DNA from: Eonycteris spelaea | Taxonomy: Eukaryota > Chordata > Mammalia > Chiroptera > Pteropodidae | Direction of reading: 5' to 3' | Length of the DNA: 64,000 bases | NCBI GenBank assembly: GCA_003508835.1 | Contig: PUFA01000289.1 | Span: 248,001-312,000 of the forward strand | Shown: positions 36,110 to 48,356 of the stretch, piece by piece | Position numbering within the stretch: position 1 is the stretch's first letter | How the letters are laid out: each line of letters starts with the position of its first letter | The notes under the pieces: generated by a model | The model's database searches: none | Seen by the model: only the letters and a program-made list of their open reading frames with translations | What the model was told of the DNA's origin: nothing | Made by a program: the position numbers and the translations under genes

Positions 36110-36560
36110 TTACCAGCATGGGACATCAGAGCCTGAATATGGTGAGGAGAACATCTACTTGGAGGTGGCCTGATATGAAGGGTGAGAACCTACATGGGCT
36201 AGGAGGACATCCATGCATGAAGAGTTGGAGCCCTGGGTGTTGGAGCCCAAGAAAGGGAAGACAGCATCCACGCATGAGAGCAATCTGGTGTGGGGAATTG
36301 GAAACTGAATGGGCTATGAAGGGTGTTCATGAAGGGGTGAGGGCAAACTCAGAGCCCAGAAGGTATGAGAGGGCTTTCACACAGGGGATAGGGGGCCTGG
36401 TATAGATTAGTGGAATAAGTGTGAGATAAGGAGGGTATCTGCATGGGGATGGTGGAGGTGATGGGAGATAGACTGTATTCAGGAAGACCGATCAAATGTA
36501 AAGGATAATGAGGGCTAGGTTTCTCACTATTGGAGAAAGAATTAAAACTATAGAAAGGAA
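36110..36560 (+). repeat. Purine-rich region with imperfect reiterated units, probable ancient repeat
   Basis: Variants of 'gaggagaacatctac', 'aggaggacatccatgc', 'gacagcatccacgcatgag' and 'gagggtatctgcatgggg' recur every 60-100 bases. This suggests an internally repetitive old element, perhaps an old L1 5' region. Its open frame (36118-36405) is composition-driven. Confidence 0.35.
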
Positions 36561-36884
36561 GGAAACGAAAATAAACCTTACGGTGGAGGATTATAATTGG
36601 AAATATTTGTGTGAACTCATGGTTTTTAATATATAGAGATAGCTATAGAATATAGATGTGAATACGTGCACACACATTCATATTTGTGTATATACACACA
36701 CACATATTGGGAGTAGTGACATCTCAATAGTAAAGAGTCAAGTTGGTACCTAATATTGGTTTCCAAATACCTTTTTGAGAGCAGGCAAAGCTGTTGGCTC
36801 ATAGATGAAGGCAGGCATTGACTGTAGGGAGGCCTGTTCGTCCTAGGAAGGTTTGGAGAGTGGAGCCACTCACAGTGAGAGAGA

Positions 36885-37075
36885 GCATAGTGGTTCAGGG
36901 ATCAAGCTTTGAATCCACACCGAGAGTGAATCAGATCCTGGCTCTGGATTTATTAGCAACAGGTTCCTTAACATTTCTGAGCCTCAGATCCTCCTTTGTA
37001 AATAGGATAGTATAAGGATGGAAAGGGAAAATGTAAGTCAAATGCCTGGCATGTTGTGACACTCATTATTCTCAC
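36885..37075 (+). repeat. MIR SINE
   Basis: 'gcatagtggttcagggatca', 'agatcctggctctggattt', 'catttctgagcctcagatcc' and 'aaatgcctggcatgttgtg' follow MIR from its 5' end. Confidence 0.8.
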
Positions 37076-37116
37076 TGGTAACACCATGAAGGCATGTTGC
37101 AGCAGCAAAAAAAAAT

Positions 37117-37166
37117 CAATGAAAGAAAGAAAGAAAAGCAAGCAAGCAAGCAAGCAAGAAAGAAAA
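37117..37166. repeat. (AAAG)n/(CAAG)n tetranucleotide repeat
   Basis: Short AAAG units pass into five CAAG units and back to AAAG. Confidence 0.95.
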
Positions 37167-37609
37167 ACTCCGTGAAAAGTTTCCAAAATCTTTATCTAAG
37201 CTCCTAAGGCCAGGAACTTGGTGGAGTTCCAGGGGCTTTCCAATCCATATATCAGCCATGGAATTCATATGTAACACTTTCGTGTTAATTAAGCCTGTTA
37301 ATACAATTTCTGGTAAGAGATCTGAGCTGTGTGTTGGATAGTCCCAAGAGCGGGGTGTTGGATGGTGGTGGGATGAGAGGAATTATACCAATTTAATTTT
37401 ATTCCACAAAGCTAATGAGCTGGGGAAATTCCTATGGGAATGAACTGCCACTGGGAAGTGACTACTGCTCAAACCATGCTGCTAAGTTTCCTCCTTGCCC
37501 CCAGCAGTACTTCCCTCCAGTGAGTCATCAAGCCTTCCTGCTCGACCTCGCCACGAAGGTCTGCTCCTCTGCACATCACTGTTTGATTATAGACCAAATT
37601 CTGATTTGG

Positions 37610-37860
37610 TTGATTCGTGCAAAACTTTTTAACTGGTCTTCCTTCCCCAGTTTTATGTTCCCCAAATCATTCTCCATCCTTCCATGCAGTGATTTCTTTT
37701 TTTTCATGGATTAATCTGGTTATGTCACACCTACCCTAAAACTCCTCAAATCCTATTTTTTCCAGGGTAAATTTTGTACTCTTTAGGTGGCCTTTGAGGA
37801 CCTCCTGCCATACAAGCAGCTCCAACCAATAGAGGCCATTCATTCACTCCTCGTCCTTTG
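37610..37860 (+). repeat. L2 LINE fragment
   Basis: 'aaactttttaactggtcttc', 'tccatccttccatgcagtga', 'aaaactcctcaaatcctat' and 'ggcctttgaggacctcctgc' follow the L2 3' coding region. Confidence 0.6.
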
Positions 37861-38639
37861 GAGGTTTTCACATTTCTACCTAAACTTTTCATTTTTTTAG
37901 CTAAGTTTTCTTTTCTTTCCCTTTTGCAGTGATTGTTTCTTTTTTACATCATGCCATAAAATATTTTAATCATGATTTTAAAAGCCCAGAGGAAAAAAGG
38001 ATCTAAAAAGATTGTTAAGGAAGCATCAGTTCCCTACCCATCACGATTTCCTTCTCCTCAGAGGCTATTACTATTACTATTTTCATATCTTCCTCCATAT
38101 ATCAATAAAATACATATGCTGCTACTCAATTTAAAATTTTAGGCATCTATAAACTTTGAGCTACTGAAGGTTTTGCTCTTTTTTATAGACACACACTCAC
38201 ATCCTTGTCTACACACCCTGCTAGTAAAATTATACCATTATTTTACACAAATAAATAGTCACATAAATGCTAATCCAAGCTGAGTCAGGTGGTATATTTT
38301 GACTTTTCTTTTTCGACTTCCTCTAAATTTCAGTAAGTTTCATAAAACTTCTCACATTTTTTTTAGATGTATTAGATACATTAAAAAAAATCTAGCTAGA
38401 AAAAAATCGGCTTAGATATATTTTATGAGACCCTGTGTGTATTAAAATATTCTCATTCTACTTTCATACTTAAATGATAATTTGGCTGGCAGAAAATTCT
38501 ATATTGAAAATGTTTTTCTTCATAATTTCATCTAGCATTCAGGGTTGTTGCTGAGAAGCTGACTCCATTCTGACCCCTGATTCTGAATGTGGAATCTGAC
38601 TTGCTTGCCTTTTTAGCCTTAATTTCTACCATAGACCCT

Positions 38640-39135
38640 ATTTTAGTTAGGATGTCTTTAGCAGCAAGTGAATAAAAATCAGCTCAAAGTGGCTTAAAAT
38701 ATGAGATGTACCTCACATAAGAAGTCTAAATGTAGGATGGCTCCCAAGATAGTTAATTCATTGACAAATGACATTATTGTTGACCCTAGTTTTCCCATTT
38801 TCTAGCTTTTCCCTCCTCTCTTCAGCCCCTTAGGTTAGCTATCCTAATGGTCACAAAAAGGCCGCACCAGTTTTAGGTGTATCAAATATCCAGACACGAG
38901 AAAGCGTAAAGGAGGAAAAGATAATCGCTTCATCCATATCTTTTCTAGGAGTGAGGAAACCTTTCCCAGAAACTCCCGTTGATTTTAGCCAGTCTCATTG
39001 GTGAGACTACATCGCCTGCCCAGGGCTAAATCAATCAGCAGTGAAGGGAGTGGTAGTACCTTGATTGACTTAGATTAATCAGGATTCAGCATCCGGAGCT
39101 TAGCTCCACACCAGCACATGACCAAGTGAAGGAGG
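38640..39135. repeat. Ancient interspersed repeat, family not named
   Basis: 'aaaaatcagctcaaagtggc', 'gccagtctcattggtgagac', 'ccttgattgacttagattaa' and 'tcaggattcagcatcc' match a dispersed mammalian repeat that also seems present at 34630-35120 and 44395-44602. Confidence 0.45.
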
Positions 39136-39139
39136 GTAG

Positions 39140-41000
39140 ATAACAAAATAAAACCAAAGCTATAACAGCAAAAGAAAAGGGGAAATGGTTTTGGAAGGCA
39201 ATCAACACTGTCTACTATACTTCTAAACATACTTAGTTAATTGATGCTGACTTTATTATGGTGAGGCATTGAGTTTCAGATGAAAAATACAGAGTTCCCC
39301 TGAAATTCATAGTTTTAGGCCACTGACTTTGCACTGGCTCCTGCTATTCCTGTCACTGTCTGTAAAACACTGGAGAATAGGCTTGATTTTTGGAGTCTCC
39401 CTAGGAAGTCATCTGTCTCTGCACACTTGACTAGCATTATTGTAACCTCATATTCTCTATAAGTATCCTCTATAAGTGGAGTCAGAGTGTTGGTACTGGG
39501 TGCTCCCTACCCACTGAGATAGGGCCCTGGCTGCAGCTTTGCACTGAAGCTCCCCTTTCCCCACCACCCCCAAGGCTAATTGGTTCAAGGAGAAGACACT
39601 GAACCCAAGTTTAACGAATAGGATTGTCTCCCCATTTGGTGTTAGGACTGAAAGAAAGTCAGTCTCCACCTGCTTCTAGCTATAACGTGAAATTCAAGAG
39701 GGGCAGCAATATTCTGTCCTGTGCTTTGGAGAACAGAGAAACCGGCTTGCAGGAAGAAGGAGAAGTGCACAGAGAGAAGCAGAAATCAGCTGGGGTGGAG
39801 TGCTCCTGGCTTTCTTCTTTTGATTTCAGCCCCTGCCTGAGGGCTGGCTGTATTCCTACCTGAAGTCTCCGGAGATAAGTCAGTATCTTCATTACATCTC
39901 CTCCTTTCAATTTAAACCAGTTTCCTGTGAGTTCTGCTATTTTTAACCAAATTACCTTAATTTAAGACGTTATGACCAATCTTTCTGGACTAGGGTTATG
40001 AAACCTAGAGCTTGTGATTTTATCTTGTGGTGTGGGGTTTTCTTGTCTCTACTTTATCACCAGGTTTTATTAATTGTAGACCTTGTGGGGAATATAATAT
40101 GGTTGGGACAGGGATCTGAGGTATAGTAAGCAAGAAATGGCAGAAGGGTGTATGTTTGGTTCATGCAGAAACTAGTAGGCTATTTTAGTTTTCTTTCATG
40201 TGGCATACAGTAAGCATTGATAAATATTTAAACAGATGAGCATTCTATATCTCATAAATCTGAATCTGATAAAAAATTAAAATTTAAAGTGATCGTTAAT
40301 AGCTGTGTGTCACACTGAGATATAAAACCCAGTGATCATTCTTAATTGTTGCACCTGTGGTTGCTGTGTTGGGGTTCGGCCTTACACTTACCAGCTACCT
40401 TCATGTTGTGCAGCCAATTTTTTGTGGGTAGGACAGTTCTAGTGCTGACACAGAAGACCACTTTTGCTCAGAATCTTTGCATTGGTTTTGCCGCCTCCTG
40501 GCCCACGACCATCATTTCTTAACCCGACACCTCATATGTAAGGTGTTAATTTGGACCAGTTGGACTACAGTTCTTAGAATCCCCTTCCTTGTGTGATTTG
40601 TGTTAGAGTTGGAAAAAAAAAAAGAGAGAAGCTGGAATAAGATTTGATCAGTTGAAGTGAAACACAGTCATATTTTGAGAGAAATGCTCAAAGAGGTTGG
40701 CGTATCCCAGCTTATCCCTGCTTTCCACAGTACTGAGAGACAGACATAGGTGGTGGCAGGCGCTCTATGTCCTTGCCTTCCCCTGCTCCACACTCAGCAT
40801 TTCTCTCAAGTGCAGGCCCTGCGGATTAACTGCGAGTCCAGGCTGGGCAGTTCCACCCCGACAGCTCAAGTGCCTGGCTTCCCAGGTGGCTTTGCAAGCT
40901 CCATCTTGCCCACTTGTGCCAGCACTAAAGGAGGGCTGGTTTAGTGACTATTCTCTGATCTTTCAACTTCTGCTTTCAGGCCCTTAATTCTCCAGCTTCT
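39140..41000. other. Intergenic DNA, no gene seen
   Basis: Possible old LTR-like sequence lies around 39460-39900, but I cannot assign it. Short open frames around 40697-40987 lack splice sites, domains or an obvious promoter. Confidence 0.45.
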
Positions 41001-41004
41001 CCAA

Positions 41005-41102
41005 CATAGTGGGTGGCAACTATGTCTTGTTTGCTTTTCCAGATGTCATCATAGTTTCTAGCATATAATGAATCCTCAATATACATTTATTAAATGAATG
41101 AT
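41005..41102 (+). repeat. L2 LINE 3' end
   Basis: 'actatgtcttgtttgctttt', 'tttctagcatataatgaatc' and 'ctcaatatacatttattaaa' followed by 'tgaatgatc' is the L2 terminus. Confidence 0.7.
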
Positions 41103-41282
41103 CTTTTGTTTTTAGAAAGAAGAAAGAGAAAAGAAGAAAGAAGAGGAAAAAAAAGTACTTGTCTTATCGAACTGGGCCAAGATAGTGGAGCTTCTCTTTC
41201 ACACAATTTTGGCTAAGAGGAAGAGGTGCTTTCCAATCTCATATTACTTATTTCTTAAAATAATTCCACAAGGCATATTCCT

Positions 41283-41325
41283 TAAAACAAAAAACAAACA
41301 AACAAATGAACAAACAAACAAAAAA
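41283..41325. repeat. (CAAA)n simple repeat
   Basis: Repeated 'aaac' units with a few substitutions. Confidence 0.9.
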
Positions 41326-42139
41326 CCCAAGAGACACAGTTGAAATAGAGAAATGAAAGTAGCTTGCTTAAGATCTTGGAGCAAGAGAGGAAGTAAACTA
41401 AAATTAGAACTTGTACTTGTGTTTTTCCTAACAAGTCTACTCAGCAATTCACTGAGTTTTAGCTCCCTTTCTTTATCGATCCCACTTTTATTCGCAGTCA
41501 CCTCTCCTTCCCCTTACCCATATATCCACAGACATACTTGTCCAAACACCACCAGTAAAACATACACGAAAGTATTGGTTGAAAGTATGACTCTCCGAAG
41601 GGGAATACACTCAAGTCAATTAACCGGGTACTTATCGAACACCTATAGGCAAGAAAACCTGGGCTGCAGGCAAAGTGAGGATGAATAGAGGGCAAACGTG
41701 TTGCGGTGTTCCTGCTGAAGCAACTTTGTGGAACAGCTGTTGGTTATTACTTAGTTCCTGCTCTCAGCGCCCTGTCTTTCTCTCCTTCCTGACTTGAGTC
41801 TTGGGGTTGTGGTTTCCTCACGAACGTACACCCGAAGAAGCTAGCTTAATAAGATTCCGCAGAAATAGATCCTCCAGGCTATGGCCCATCTAAGGGAACA
41901 TTTTGCTCCTCCCTAGGCAAGTAGTTCTTAAAATTGACCAGTAAACCTTCACTAGGAAGTTCCTTTAAAATGCAGAATCCTGGGCTTTCTTCCTTAGAGC
42001 TCCCCACCCGCCCCAACTCTGTCCCTGCAGATTAAAATTTTGAAGGTCTACGGAATTTGTGGTTTTTAGAAGACTCCGGGGGCTCATCTGATGCAATGAT
42101 CTTTCAGGCTACTTGGAAAAATGTCTAAAAACACCTGAA

Positions 42140-42475
42140 AGAGAATCACCCAGGCACTTATTTTTTTTATTAATTTTAAAATTTTATTTTGAAATTATAG
42201 TTGACATACAATATTATAGTAGTTTCAAATGTACAACACAGTGATTCGATGTTTTTATGTAACTTACAAAGTAATCACGAGGGTAAGTCTGGTAACCATC
42301 TCTCCCTGCACACAGTTATTACGATGGGCGCGTATTTTTAAAAGCTAATTCTTGATCTCTACCCCCAAATCATCTGAATTAGAATTTTTGTGTCAGGGTC
42401 TGAGAATATGCATTTTAAACTCATTCCCCACTCGATTCTTATGAGTCCACAGATCCCCTTTTGAGAAGTATCGTT
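42140..42475. mobile_element. MER20-like transposon interrupted by an L1 tail (weak)
   Basis: Sequence before 42155 ('agagaatcacccaggcac') and after 42335 ('aaatcatctgaattagaatt', 'gagaatatgcattttaaact', 'tttgagaagtatcg') read as two parts of one MER20-type element around an inserted L1 3' UTR piece. Confidence 0.45.
42155..42335 (-). mobile_element. L1 3' UTR fragment (reverse orientation)
   Basis: A T-rich run, then 'gaaattatagttgacataca', 'atattatagtagtttcaaat', 'gtacaacacagtgattcgat' and 'ctctccctgcacacagtta', the reversed 3' UTR of a Laurasiatherian L1. Confidence 0.8.
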
Positions 42476-43469
42476 AGATCTCCTACTATGGATTTTAAAC
42501 TCAGATTAGACATAAAACCCTCTGGATAGAGAAATAGAAAAAAAGGGAAGCCCCCCTCTCTAATAAAGATTGATTTTAGAATCATCCCTTCCTAACTCTT
42601 AGAATTTGTTCCAACTTATTACTGATCTGAGTGTTTCCTGGGAAATGGCTGGATCCCAAGGTCAAGCAGGCCTCGCACCCTCTGAGGTGGTCAGGGCTGC
42701 TGATGGACTCATGGTACTAGCCCTGATTTGCAGACCAAACATTATCTGCAGGCCCATCAAACAGTAGTGGGAACCTCAGGAGCCCAAGGGATGTCAGGAA
42801 CTGTCTCTCGGGATAATGGGGGCTATGGTCTTTCTGAAGCCAACTTTAGGTCAGCTATCTACCTTCCCCCTCCCCCTAACCTGGCATCCCCCATGTCTAA
42901 CATGTCATACCAGATGCCAGTTCTGTAAAAAAACAACTGTCATTTGGAGCATTTAAAAAGGGCACAATGTGGCCCTGTGGAATGAAGCAAGAATCCTGAG
43001 ACTGATGTGGGTTTGAATGTTGGCTGCCTGAGTTTGGACCAGCAAGGGCTAAGTGCAGTGATAACCGCTAGGAGGGGCTGTGTGAAGTCAGGGGAGCGAG
43101 GCTGCAGAGCACTCAAGAGGGGCACATGGCAGGTGTCTTCCTTTCTTCCTGACTTCATACTTCCACCTTTTAACCTCATCCCTTCCTCTCCACTCCACTC
43201 CATCACCCTCCCTTATCCCAACCCCGAATTTGAGGCTTTATACGGCCACCACCCAGCCTCCTTTCTTTCACCATAAGACACTACTTTCTCTCACCAGCCT
43301 CCTTAACCAGTGGCTGCCACTCTGTCACCTTTAACACTATAAAACTTGCTTCTAGGACTGAAAGGGAACATTTGCTGAGCACTGGGAAAGTGCCAAGGAC
43401 TAAGATACAAAAAGAAAAGTGCTTAGGGCAGTGCCTGGCTTGTTTAGTAAATTACAGCTATTACTCACC

Positions 43470-43665
43470 ATTGTTCTGCTATTTATTTCTTACAAAGACC
43501 TTGGAGAGTGGGTCCTAACTGCTGATCTGCTCTTCTCTGCTGGTGAAAAAACTGGGGCTCAGAGAAAGTAAGTAACTTGCTCTTGAACACAGTTACGAAG
43601 TGGTATAACTGGAATTTTAATCCAGTCTATACACAGCTCCAAAACCCATACTTTTACAATGGCAT
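43470..43665 (-). repeat. MIR SINE (reverse orientation), with a forward MIR-like tip at 43415-43460
   Basis: 'gaaaaaactggggctcagag', 'aaagtaagtaacttgctctt' and 'gaattttaatccagtctata' are reversed MIR. Just to the left, 'ttagggcagtgcctggcttg' is the tip of a forward one. Confidence 0.75.
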
Positions 43666-43859
43666 TTAAAAATATCTCAGTCTGAGGGTTTATATTCAGA
43701 ATAACTACAAAAAAAAAAAAAAAAAGTAAACATCTGCTAATTCTGGAGATATATGCACATATTTAATTTCTTTATGTGTGAAATTAAAGTGATTTAACAA
43801 GGACTTCAAAAAGGTTACCCACATTCTTAAGGAAAGTGATAGATTAAACAAGATTAGAA

Positions 43860-43965
43860 ACATGCTGATAGTTGATCACGCTGGGTGGTGAATAGATGGA
43901 GATTCAGTATATGAATCTCTTGGCTTTTGCAGCTGTTTGAAATGTTCTAAGTTGGAGTTAAAAGC
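43860..43965 (+). repeat. Possible old LINE 3' end
   Basis: 'gctgggtggtgaatagatgg', 'gagattcagtatatgaatct' and 'gctgtttgaaatgttc' resemble an L1/HAL1 3' UTR. Confidence 0.4.
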
Positions 43966-44394
43966 CAAATTCATTTGAGATCTGCCCAAGATCTAGTGAT
44001 TACAGTAGCAACTTATCTGTAGGCCCTAAATCAGTAGTGCGTAGACGGTATTTTGTGATAATCCTGTTGTTTTTAAAAGATTTTGAATATTAAGTTTTTA
44101 CTTTGTAAACTCTCAAAATAATGAGAATTTATATTTGTTGTATAAAATGGGCAAAACATTCGTTTAAGTACCTAATAAATGTTCTCAACTAATGGCCATG
44201 ACGGTCCTATGATGTAATTATAATCATATTCATTTTAAAAGTTAAACATTGAGGCATAAAGCTAACACCTTGGCTGGAGGACTCCTAGCTGGGGTGGAAG
44301 GAAATTTAATTCAGTAGTTTGTCTCAGGTCCACTCATATTGTGTTGCCCCACTTGAGGGCACCACTTAAAATATTCATTTTAAGTATCATTTAA

Positions 44395-44602
44395 GAATGG
44401 TTTTTATCACAAATAATAGAAAACCATACTAATCAGAGCTTAAGTGGCTTAAGCAATAAAGAAGGTTTAATACTCTCTCTCACCTAAGGAGAAAATTGGA
44501 ATGAAGCAATCCAGGTCTGATGCAGCTACTCAGTCATGTCCCCAAGGTTCCGGGTGCTTTCTATCCTTATGCTCACCCATCCTCTGCTTGATACCTTTTG
44601 TT
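44395..44602. repeat. Ancient interspersed repeat, family not named
   Basis: 'gcttaagtggcttaagcaat', 'aaagaaggtttaatactctc' and 'gtccccaaggttccgggtgc' are typical of a dispersed repeat of the same general type as 38640-39135. Confidence 0.45.
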
Positions 44603-45058
44603 CACATAAGAAACATCCAAACCTGTAGAGAATTTTTATGAGTTTATTAGAGCTAACCTGATGACAATTTGGGAAGTGAGTTCTCAGCTCTGGAGAATGA
44701 CAATTTTGCATTTTCTTTTACACATTTGGAAGTAAAGAGAAAACGCAAGGACGATTACATGAAGGTGACAGGGATTGGATTACAGGGTAGTTAAATAAAA
44801 TTATGTGCTTTTTGATGGTGGTTACACTTCCAAGTGGTCTGAACTGGAGGCATTTCAAGATGTGTTAACCTAGATGCACAAAAACAATGGTCAAGGCTTG
44901 CTTAAGGCAAAGATAAACCTTTTACTAAGAAAGTTATATGGCTGGGGCTTGACTACCCACTATGACTTACCCATCTAGAAATTTATGATCAGATCACCCC
45001 GTGATGTTACTTTTGGTTCGATTTATTACAGTGCTCCTTTTTCATTCACATTTTTTCA
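44603..45058 (-). mobile_element. ERV LTR, copy A
   Basis: It is homologous over most of its length to 55454-55865 in the same orientation: 'catccaaacctgtaga' near the left end, 'acacatttggaagtaaagag', 'ggattggattacagggtagt', 'taacctagatgcacaaaaac' and 'gaaatttatgatcagatcac'. The reverse strand has a polyadenylation-like 'aataaa' near its 3' end, giving the minus orientation. Family not named. Confidence 0.65.
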
Positions 45059-45699
45059 TATTTTGGCTTGTCTTCTCACTGGCACAAGACTGTGAGCTCA
45101 ATAGCACCTTCAAGACACTTTTAAGACAGGAAGAAAGGTAGGGGCAGTGTAAGTGAATTCTTAAGTGTGTCTCTCCTCAGCAGGAAACACAACTTTTTTC
45201 AGAAGCTACTATACATGTCCTCAATGTCTCTTTAGCCAGAGCTTTGTCTATGACCACTCCCAGCTATAAGAAAAACTGGGAAATTGTGTATCTAGTAGAG
45301 AAGGATAAAATAGTAATTTTATTTAGAGTCAACTTAATAAGAGGGTCATGAGCCTGGGGACACATTAAATCACTGGACAGTGTTCGATTTTTTTTTTTAT
45401 CATTTATTATTATTAAAAAAATATAGAGTTCTTTAATTTTTTTCAGAAACACATGGGAGAGATGTATATCATATAGCATAGCAAAGTTTCCTAGGTATAT
45501 CTTTTAACATCTCTCTGTTCCCAAAGTCTCACTTCTTATATCAGTTGCCCTAACCTCATCCTGTCTTTCCAAAAAGTGAACACTTTGGAATTCTCCTCAC
45601 TATACTCTTTCTAGTTCTTTCTCCTCCTAACCCCTCCTCATTTCCAGTTTTTTTTCTCAATATCTCTTTCTTCCTTATACATGAGTAGTCTAGCCTATT

Positions 45700-45871
45700 G
45701 TTTTAGTTATATATTTTATATATTGTAATAACAAATTACTTCAAATTTTGTGGCTTAAAAGAAACACATTACTTCACAGTTTGGTCTTTTTGCAATGCAT
45801 GGCAAGCCTTGTTTCCCATAAAACTCACACAGGCACATTCTCCAAAAAAGAAGGTCAGATCTTGGGCAGCC

Positions 45872-45900
<29 letters not shown>
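45700..45900. repeat. Interspersed repeat fragment followed by a 29-base poly-A
   Basis: 'gtaataacaaattacttcaa' and 'gtggcttaaaagaaacac' match the 'caaattac...gtggcttaaaac' repeat type. The A tract at 45872-45900 looks like a retroposon tail or slippage product, though no SINE body precedes it. Confidence 0.45.
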
Positions 45901-45903
<3 letters not shown>

Positions 45904-46119
45904 AACACTGTCCATTATAATTCTGAATGAACAGTGTGATACTTGAAAAGGGAATGGGAAATTTCAACCTAGAATTCCAATTTAAAAATATCAGCGATTT
46001 ATTAATACATCATGAGAAAAAGAAATATCCTCCTGGGATCTGGGTCTTCTCTGAGATGTTATAAATTAAATGACCTTGAATTACACACAGTGATGACCCA
46101 ACTCTTGGATTTGCATTTG

Positions 46120-46505
46120 CATTTATACTGTTGTATCTGCTGCAAATCAATACCACAAACATTAACAGTCTAAAACCCTACCCAATTATTATCTCATGAA
46201 TCAGAAGTTTTGGCCTGGCAAAGCTGGGTTCTTTGCTCAGAGACCTCACAAGGCTGAAACAAAAATGTCAGCTGGGGTGCATTCTTGTCTGATAGGTTCT
46301 TTCTATCAGAGCACATTGTTTCTTCAGAGTCCTCTTCCAAGCTCACGGAGACCATTGGCAGAATTTGGTTCCTCATGGTTATAGGATTAAGGTCTCTCTT
46401 ATCTGGCAGGCTGTCAGCGGTTGTTGCTCTTGGCTCCCAGAGGCCAGCCTCAGGTTCTAGCCACAATGTGGCCACAGACGTCCATGGCAGCTCACACAGG
46501 ATGTG
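46120..46505. repeat. Ancient interspersed repeat of the 'cttaaaac' LTR-like type
   Basis: 'attatctcatgaatcagaag', 'ggcaaagctgggttctttgc', 'agacctcacaaggctgaaac' and 'cttccaagctcacggagacc' follow a recognised mammalian repeat. Open frames on both strands are incidental. Confidence 0.5.
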
Positions 46506-46534
46506 TACACAGTTAGTTAGGAATTTGGGGAGCG

Positions 46535-46925
46535 ATATTAATTTCCTACATCTGCCATAGCAAACTACCACAGACTACATGGCTCAAATAAACAACATAA
46601 ATGTGTGTCCTTGACGTTCTAGAGGCTAGAAGTCGGAAATCAAGGTGTCAGCAGAATGGATTTCATTCTGAGGCCTCTTTCCTTTTCCTGTACATGGCTG
46701 TCATCTCCTCCCTGTGTCCCTATGTGGTCTTCCTTCTGTGCAAGTCTATGTTCTAATCTCTTTATGAGGACACTGGTCACATTGAATTAGGGTTCACCCA
46801 CATGACCTCATTTTACCTTGATTACCTTTTTAAAGATCCTTTCTCCAAATACAGTCATTCTGAGGTATGGGGGTTAGGACTTCAACAGATGAATTTGGAG
46901 GGAATATAATTCAGCCCCTAACTGA
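46535..46925 (-). mobile_element. MLT1/MST-type MaLR LTR (reverse orientation)
   Basis: 'atttcctacatctgccatag', 'caaactaccacagactacat', 'gttctagaggctagaagtcg', 'tatgaggacactggtcac', 'catgacctcattttacc' and 'gggggttaggacttcaacag' give the full MaLR LTR order. Confidence 0.75.
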
Positions 46926-47394
46926 AATCATCTTAGAATTCTGCCTCCCACGTAAACATTTTGGTTAGAGTCATAAGGTCAATGTTGGCTCTTATGAAAG
47001 TTACTAGGAAGTCATTAGTTGCCATACTCTGTCGTGGGGTTTCAAAGTCTTCTTTGAAAGACCAGCAACTTGCAAAATGTAAAGCATTCCCTGGAATATA
47101 AAATATTATTCTGAGCATTTCCAATTTCCTGAGATTTAGAATGAAATATACCTGTTTTAGATACCTAGGGAAACTCTATAAAGATGCTTAGATATATATT
47201 AAAAACTTTGCTTAGCTTTGGGATAGAATTGAGTTTATTCTAACATTGCTTTATTTCTGTTATTTCCTTTCTCAAATATACAGTATGTGTGGAATCAACC
47301 TTAAAAGCATATTAGATTGCAGTGCCTATTAATGAGCAGCAGAAAATGTACTTAGACATGTGGAAAGTAGAAATGGAAGTTGAGAACCAATTAA

Positions 47395-47506
47395 GATTTA
47401 GCAACTATAGTTAATAATACAGTATTGCATACTTGAAAGTTCAAAGAGTAGATCTTAAGTATTCTCACTGCGTGTGCACATGCACACACAAACACAGAAT
47501 TAACTA
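47395..47506 (+). mobile_element. Old L1 3' UTR, left piece (outer layer of a nest)
   Basis: 'aactatagttaataatacag', 'tattgcatacttgaaag' and 'gagtagatcttaagtattct' are an L1 3' UTR. It breaks at 47506 and continues after 53744. Confidence 0.65.
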
Positions 47507-47590
47507 TGTTTTTCCCCTTCTTAGTTGTTCTGGCTCATCTAATATCCAAATTGACATGAGACAGGTTAACAGGAAAAAGTAACCAAATTT
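47507..47590 (-). mobile_element. ERV LTR, left piece (middle layer of a nest)
   Basis: Reversed, this end reads as the 3' part of the same LTR type as 56127-56658 ('cctgttaa...tctcatgtcaattt'). It is cut at 47590 by the full-length L1 and resumes at 53281. Confidence 0.6.
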
Positions 47591-48356
47591 GGGTAGAGGG
47601 AAGATGGCACACTAGGTAAAAGCAGGGTTCATTTCCTCCCAGGTCCACATTGAAATTACAACCAAATTATAACATAATCAATGTGGGAAATCACCTGAAA
47701 CCCGGCTGATCATAACACCTACATCTGATAATATAAAAGAGCCACATCAAAGCCGATCTTGCATAGGCAACAACCATCAGCGGATCTCTTCATAGTTCTC
47801 ACTGGGTAGCCCTTAGCAACCAAAAGCAGTGGCTGACCTTGGCCTATGGGGGATCCCCTCCCAAAGGGCCACAAAACCAGCACATCTGGAGGCTGACGCC
47901 AGACCACAATGGAGCAACTCCTGACTAGTTCCAGTAGTGATATACACAAAAGGTGGTTGCAACAAGAACACGAGCCTGCTATGGCAAATCCCACTCTGTG
48001 GGGTCAGCTTCCACACAACAACTCTTACCCTGTGGGTGTAGCCAGTTCCCACAATTAGTCAGCCTGAATGTTAATCCCACCCACTGATCTACTTACAACA
48101 ATAAAGGCTTGGTGACAACAGAAGATCACACACAGCCCACACAAAGGTTATGTCTAGAGCACCCAGCACAAGGGATCGGGGAGAGTGTGCCTGTGGGCCA
48201 CACAGGACACCATCCGCATTGGGCGACCTATCCAAGGCTGATAGACGAAACAAATATTCCTGACACATAGAAACGAACACAGAGAGGCTAATAAAATGAG
48301 AAAACAAAGAAATGTGCCACAAAGGAAACACAAGAGAAAACTCCAGAAAATAAACT

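Noticed and set aside
46194..46571. 125-codon minus-strand open frame
   Set aside because: It overlaps two interspersed repeats and an opposite-strand frame; no domain.
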